Origin: Anaerolineae bacterium | GTDB lineage: Bacteria > Chloroflexota > Anaerolineae > Anaerolineales > E44-bin32 | Direction: 5' to 3' | Length of the DNA stretch: 6,554 nucleotides | NCBI GenBank assembly: GCA_030673735.1 | Contig: DAOVIK010000092.1 | Coordinates: forward strand, 1-6,554 | Shown here: in pieces, positions 4,102 to 6,554 of the stretch | Numbering within the stretch: the first letter of the stretch is position 1 | Layout: the number at the start of each line of letters is the position of its first letter | Position numbers and translations under genes: made by a program | The notes under the pieces: model-generated | Databases searched by the model: none | The model's input: only the letters and a program-made list of their open reading frames with translations | Told to the model about the DNA's origin: nothing

Positions 4102-5325
4102 ATGGCCCGCACGATACTGCATTTTGATTTGGATGCCTTCTTCTGTTCCGTTGAGGAGATATTAAACCCTGATTTGCGCGGCAAGACGTTCGTCGTCGGG
4201 GGACAGCCGGGTGGAAGAGGGGTTGTGAGTTCGGCTTCCTATCCCTCAAGGAAGTATGGGATCCGCTCGGGCATGTCAACCACGCTGGCGGCGCGGCAGT
4301 GCCCCGATTTGATCGTCGTATCCCCGCAGCACGGCGCATACGGCAAGTGGTCATCCAGAGTGATTAATTTGCTGCGTGAGTCTGCACCTTTGGTTGAGCA
4401 GATTTCAATCGATGAGGCGTTCTTGGATGTGAGCGACGATCCCCTCCCGGGTGGGGAGGTCGCCCGCCAGCTGCAGAAGAGAATACTAGAGCGCTTACGG
4501 TTGCCCACTTCTTGGGGAGTAGCGAGCAACAAGCTCGTAGCCAAGATCGCCACCGAAGTAGGAAAGCCCAGGGGTTTGATAGTTGTGCCTCCCGGAGAAG
4601 AGGCCAGCTTCCTGGCTCCGCTGCCTGTGGCGATGCTTTGGGGAGTTGGACCGAAGACGAGTTCTCGGCTGGCAGAACTTGGCGTCAAGACCATCGGGGA
4701 TTTGGCCGCCCTATCCGCCGAGCGCCTATCGCGCTACTTCGGCTCTCGTGGCCAGGAACTTGCAACTAGAGCACTTGGAATTGATGACCGTCCAGTCATT
4801 GAGGATCATGAGGCGCGTTCCATGTCTGCCGAAAGAACATTCTCGAAGGATGTGAAGGACGGTGATGAACTGCGCGGATCTTTACGCCGGCTCAGCGAGC
4901 GTGTCGGAATGCGATTGCGCCGCGGCGAGCTCGCCGGACGTACGGGTCGTCTTAAGCTGCGCTGGCCAGATTTCACCACCATCACGCGGCAGATGCGCCT
5001 GGAAAATCCTACCGATCAGGACGGCGAGATCTACCGGTCGGTGCTGCACCTGTTTGAGAAGGAATGGCGCAAAGGGCGTGCGGTGCGGCTGCTGGGAGTA
5101 GGCGTGGCTGACTTGGGAGCTCCCATCCGTCAATTGCGCCTCTTCGATCACTCATGGGAAGAAGATGGACGCCTGCTGCGCGCACTCGATGAAATCAAGG
5201 AGAGGTACGGACGACATGCGGTCCAGCGAGGCAGCAAGAAGCGACGGCATGAAGGGGAAACCAGGGAAGGACCGAGCGAGATTATCAGCGATGGGCAGGA
5301 GCACGGCGACGAACCGACGGACTGA
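4102..5325 (+). CDS. dinB: DNA polymerase IV (Y-family, DinB)
   Basis: The 407-residue product is a Y-family translesion polymerase that copies past damaged bases with low fidelity. Numbered from the ATG at 4102: the metal-binding D9 lies in HFDLDAFF, with steric-gate F14 matching E. coli F13; ASYPSRKYGIRSGM (45-58) is the fingers motif; SIDEAFLDV (102-110) holds catalytic D104/E105; ASNKLVAKIAT (141-151) closes the palm; a helix-hairpin-helix (about 178-205, WGVGPKTSSRLAELGV) lies in the thumb; a little-finger domain follows. QLRLF (344-348) fits the beta-clamp-binding consensus. A further ~60-residue tail has one helical stretch (LDEIKERYGRHAVQRGS) and a charged end. Two adjacent ATGs exist; the second (4102) is 4 nt from GAGG (4094-4097) and the first (4099) only 1 nt, so the second is preferred. 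The gene is divergent from the small cysteine-rich gene. No LexA box or clear promoter was recognised. Confidence 0.95.
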   Translation: MARTILHFDLDAFFCSVEEILNPDLRGKTFVVGGQPGGRGVVSSASYPSRKYGIRSGMSTTLAARQCPDLIVVSPQHGAYGKWSSRVINLLRESAPLVEQISIDEAFLDVSDDPLPGGEVARQLQKRILERLRLPTSWGVASNKLVAKIATEVGKPRGLIVVPPGEEASFLAPLPVAMLWGVGPKTSSRLAELGVKTIGDLAALSAERLSRYFGSRGQELATRALGIDDRPVIEDHEARSMSAERTFSKDVKDGDELRGSLRRLSERVGMRLRRGELAGRTGRLKLRWPDFTTITRQMRLENPTDQDGEIYRSVLHLFEKEWRKGRAVRLLGVGVADLGAPIRQLRLFDHSWEEDGRLLRALDEIKERYGRHAVQRGSKKRRHEGETREGPSEIISDGQEHGDEPTD

Positions 5326-5430
5326 TATTTCCAAGGGATTTGGTGAAGTCACGCTTCGATCGAATTCTCGATCACGGTTCGAATCAGCGAAAATGCTCTT
5401 GCGAGGATCGTCGCTAACGGAGGAACGGCC

Positions 5431-6534
5431 ATGACTCTATATGGGAAGGGCTACTACATGTGGCAGCTTCCACACTGCGACGAAGGAGATCCGGCAGCGA
5501 TCGCAGCGCGGGTTGGGGCGGCAGGTCTATCGCACGTGCTAATCAAGATCGCTGACGGTCCTAGGTGGGTCTACAACTATGACTACCAAACCGAAACGGA
5601 CCTGATCCCTCCGGTGGCCAATGCCTTGCGGGATATCGGCGTTCAGGTGTGGGGCTGGCATTACGTTTATGGGAATGACCCGGTTGGTGAAGCGGCGCTC
5701 GCAATCAACCGCATGACCGAATTGGGCCTGGATGGCTATGTAATTGATGGGGAAGCGCCATACAAGGAGCCGGGCAAGGAAGAGGCTGCGCGCACGTTCA
5801 TGCAGGAATTGCGCGCAGGCCTGCAGAATACTCCGGTTGCCTTGAGCTCCTACCGCTTTCCCAGATGGCATCCGGAATTTCCGTTTGAAGCCTTCTTGGA
5901 AGGCTGCGACATCAACATGCCGCAGATCTACTTCGAAGGCGCTCACAATCCCGAACGGCAGATCGATCTTTGCATGGAGCAGTACATGGTCCTGGAGCCT
6001 GCCTTGCCGGTCATTCCTACGGTCTCAACATATACCTCACCGACCTGGCGTCCTACCGCGGATGAGATCACGAGATGGATGCAGCATGCCAAGAATTACG
6101 GTTTTACGGCAGTGAATGCTTGGAGCTATGATTACGCAACCAATCCTGCCTACCTCGATCTGTTCCAAGCGGTGGCTGACTTCGATTGGCCCCCGGTAGC
6201 TCCGGTGGCTGATTATCCCGAGCAGGTCATTGGAAAGCTCAACCAGCAGGATCCTGCTCTCTTGACAGCTTTGTATCAAGAGAACGCGGCTCACGTCACA
6301 GGAGCTCGAACTGTCGTGGGGAAACCTGCGGTCCAGCAGTGGTATCAGACAATGCTCGCGGATCTGTTGCCCCAAGGGCAATTTCAGCTCACAGGGAAGA
6401 CCGGGTACGGAAGCTCCCGGCATTTCACGTGGACAGCAACTAGCGACAGCGGCCAGGTGCTTGATGGAAAGGACACGCTGGGTTTGCGTGATGGGTTGAT
6501 CCAATATCACTACACTTACTTCACGGTGAATTAG
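5431..6534 (+). CDS. TIM-barrel glycoside-hydrolase-like protein fused to a C-terminal NTF2/SnoaL-like domain, function unknown
   Basis: The 367-residue product has no signal peptide or membrane segment, so it is probably cytoplasmic. Residues 1-250 read as a (beta/alpha)8 barrel with strands near GYYMWQL (7-13), HVLIKIADG (35-43), VQVWGWHYVYG (71-81), GYVIDGEAPYK (102-112), PVALSSYR (135-142), INMPQIYFEG (161-170), PVIPTVSTY (193-201) and AVNAWSYDYA (227-236). D106 and E108 at the end of strand 4 are where GH25/GH18-like enzymes carry catalytic acids. After a proline-rich linker (253-263), residues about 265-367 match the NTF2/SnoaL pattern: LYQENA, G.PAVQQWY, a run of beta strands, then LRDGLIQYHYTYF. 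Such domains bind small ligands or dimerise. I recall similar fused proteins from Anaerolineae, but no activity is known to me. The start is well supported: GGAGG (5419-5423) is 7 nt before the ATG. The 105-nt gap after dinB shows no clear promoter or terminator. Confidence 0.85.
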   Translation: MTLYGKGYYMWQLPHCDEGDPAAIAARVGAAGLSHVLIKIADGPRWVYNYDYQTETDLIPPVANALRDIGVQVWGWHYVYGNDPVGEAALAINRMTELGLDGYVIDGEAPYKEPGKEEAARTFMQELRAGLQNTPVALSSYRFPRWHPEFPFEAFLEGCDINMPQIYFEGAHNPERQIDLCMEQYMVLEPALPVIPTVSTYTSPTWRPTADEITRWMQHAKNYGFTAVNAWSYDYATNPAYLDLFQAVADFDWPPVAPVADYPEQVIGKLNQQDPALLTALYQENAAHVTGARTVVGKPAVQQWYQTMLADLLPQGQFQLTGKTGYGSSRHFTWTATSDSGQVLDGKDTLGLRDGLIQYHYTYFTVN

Positions 6535-6554
6535 CCCTATCGAGGGAACCGATC

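Noticed and set aside
3938..4354. Upstream extension of the - strand cysteine-rich protein to 237 residues
   Set aside because: The extra part would cross the promoter region and overlap dinB; the shorter form has its own ribosome binding site and promoter.
5340..5400. GGTTCGAATC-like segment near 5376-5385 resembling a tRNA T-arm, suggesting a tRNA or attachment site
   Set aside because: The flanking five bases do not pair into a T-stem, and no acceptor, D or anticodon arm can be placed around it.
5165..5434. Open frame of 89 codons overlapping the end of dinB and the gap after it
   Set aside because: It lies out of frame inside a well-supported coding region, its product is low-complexity and charged, and it matches no family; there is no sign of a frameshift in dinB.
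1..6554. CRISPR array, insertion sequence or long direct repeats
   Set aside because: No regularly spaced repeats, transposase-like frames or terminal inverted repeats were seen on either strand.

Overview
The window is bacterial chromosomal housekeeping DNA, compact and of moderate GC (mid-50s percent by eye). Gene content, protein style and the long form of L31 suggest a Chloroflexota lineage, probably Anaerolineae-like. That assignment is inference from recalled family resemblance, not from a search. No rRNA, tRNA, CRISPR array, insertion sequence or phage structural gene was found.

Layout. Positions 1-3618 are a same-strand (+) run: the tail of a gene that is probably rplU (L21), rpmA (L27), a 105-nt structured leader, rpmE (L31 fused to a domain like the C-terminal domain of the RNA polymerase alpha subunit), a stable hairpin, then tdk, hpt and a cca-type tRNA nucleotidyltransferase. 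tdk and hpt overlap by 1 nt and hpt and cca are 4 nt apart, so these three look translationally coupled. Convergent to them on the - strand is a 98-residue cysteine-rich protein (3641-3937) with its own clear sigma70-type promoter. Divergent from that gene is dinB (DNA polymerase IV, 4102-5325, +). After a 105-nt gap comes a predicted cytoplasmic TIM-barrel, glycoside-hydrolase-like protein fused to an NTF2/SnoaL-like domain (5431-6534, +).

How the genes work together. The first half links ribosome assembly (L21, L27, L31), nucleotide salvage (thymidine kinase, hypoxanthine phosphoribosyltransferase) and tRNA 3'-end maturation, as expected of a growth-linked operon. The rpmE-tdk adjacency is also known from Bacillus. 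The second half holds separately transcribed genes: a lesion-bypass polymerase and two proteins of unknown function.

Most notable points. (1) The L31 extension keeps R265, G296, K298 and S299 of the E. coli alpha-CTD DNA-binding surface. (2) The rpmE leader can form two mutually exclusive hairpins, one of which buries the Shine-Dalgarno sequence. (3) The barrel plus NTF2 fusion has no recognised function. (4) The small cysteine-rich protein combines a zinc ribbon with a C-terminal Cys/His module resembling phage Mu gpF-type motifs.
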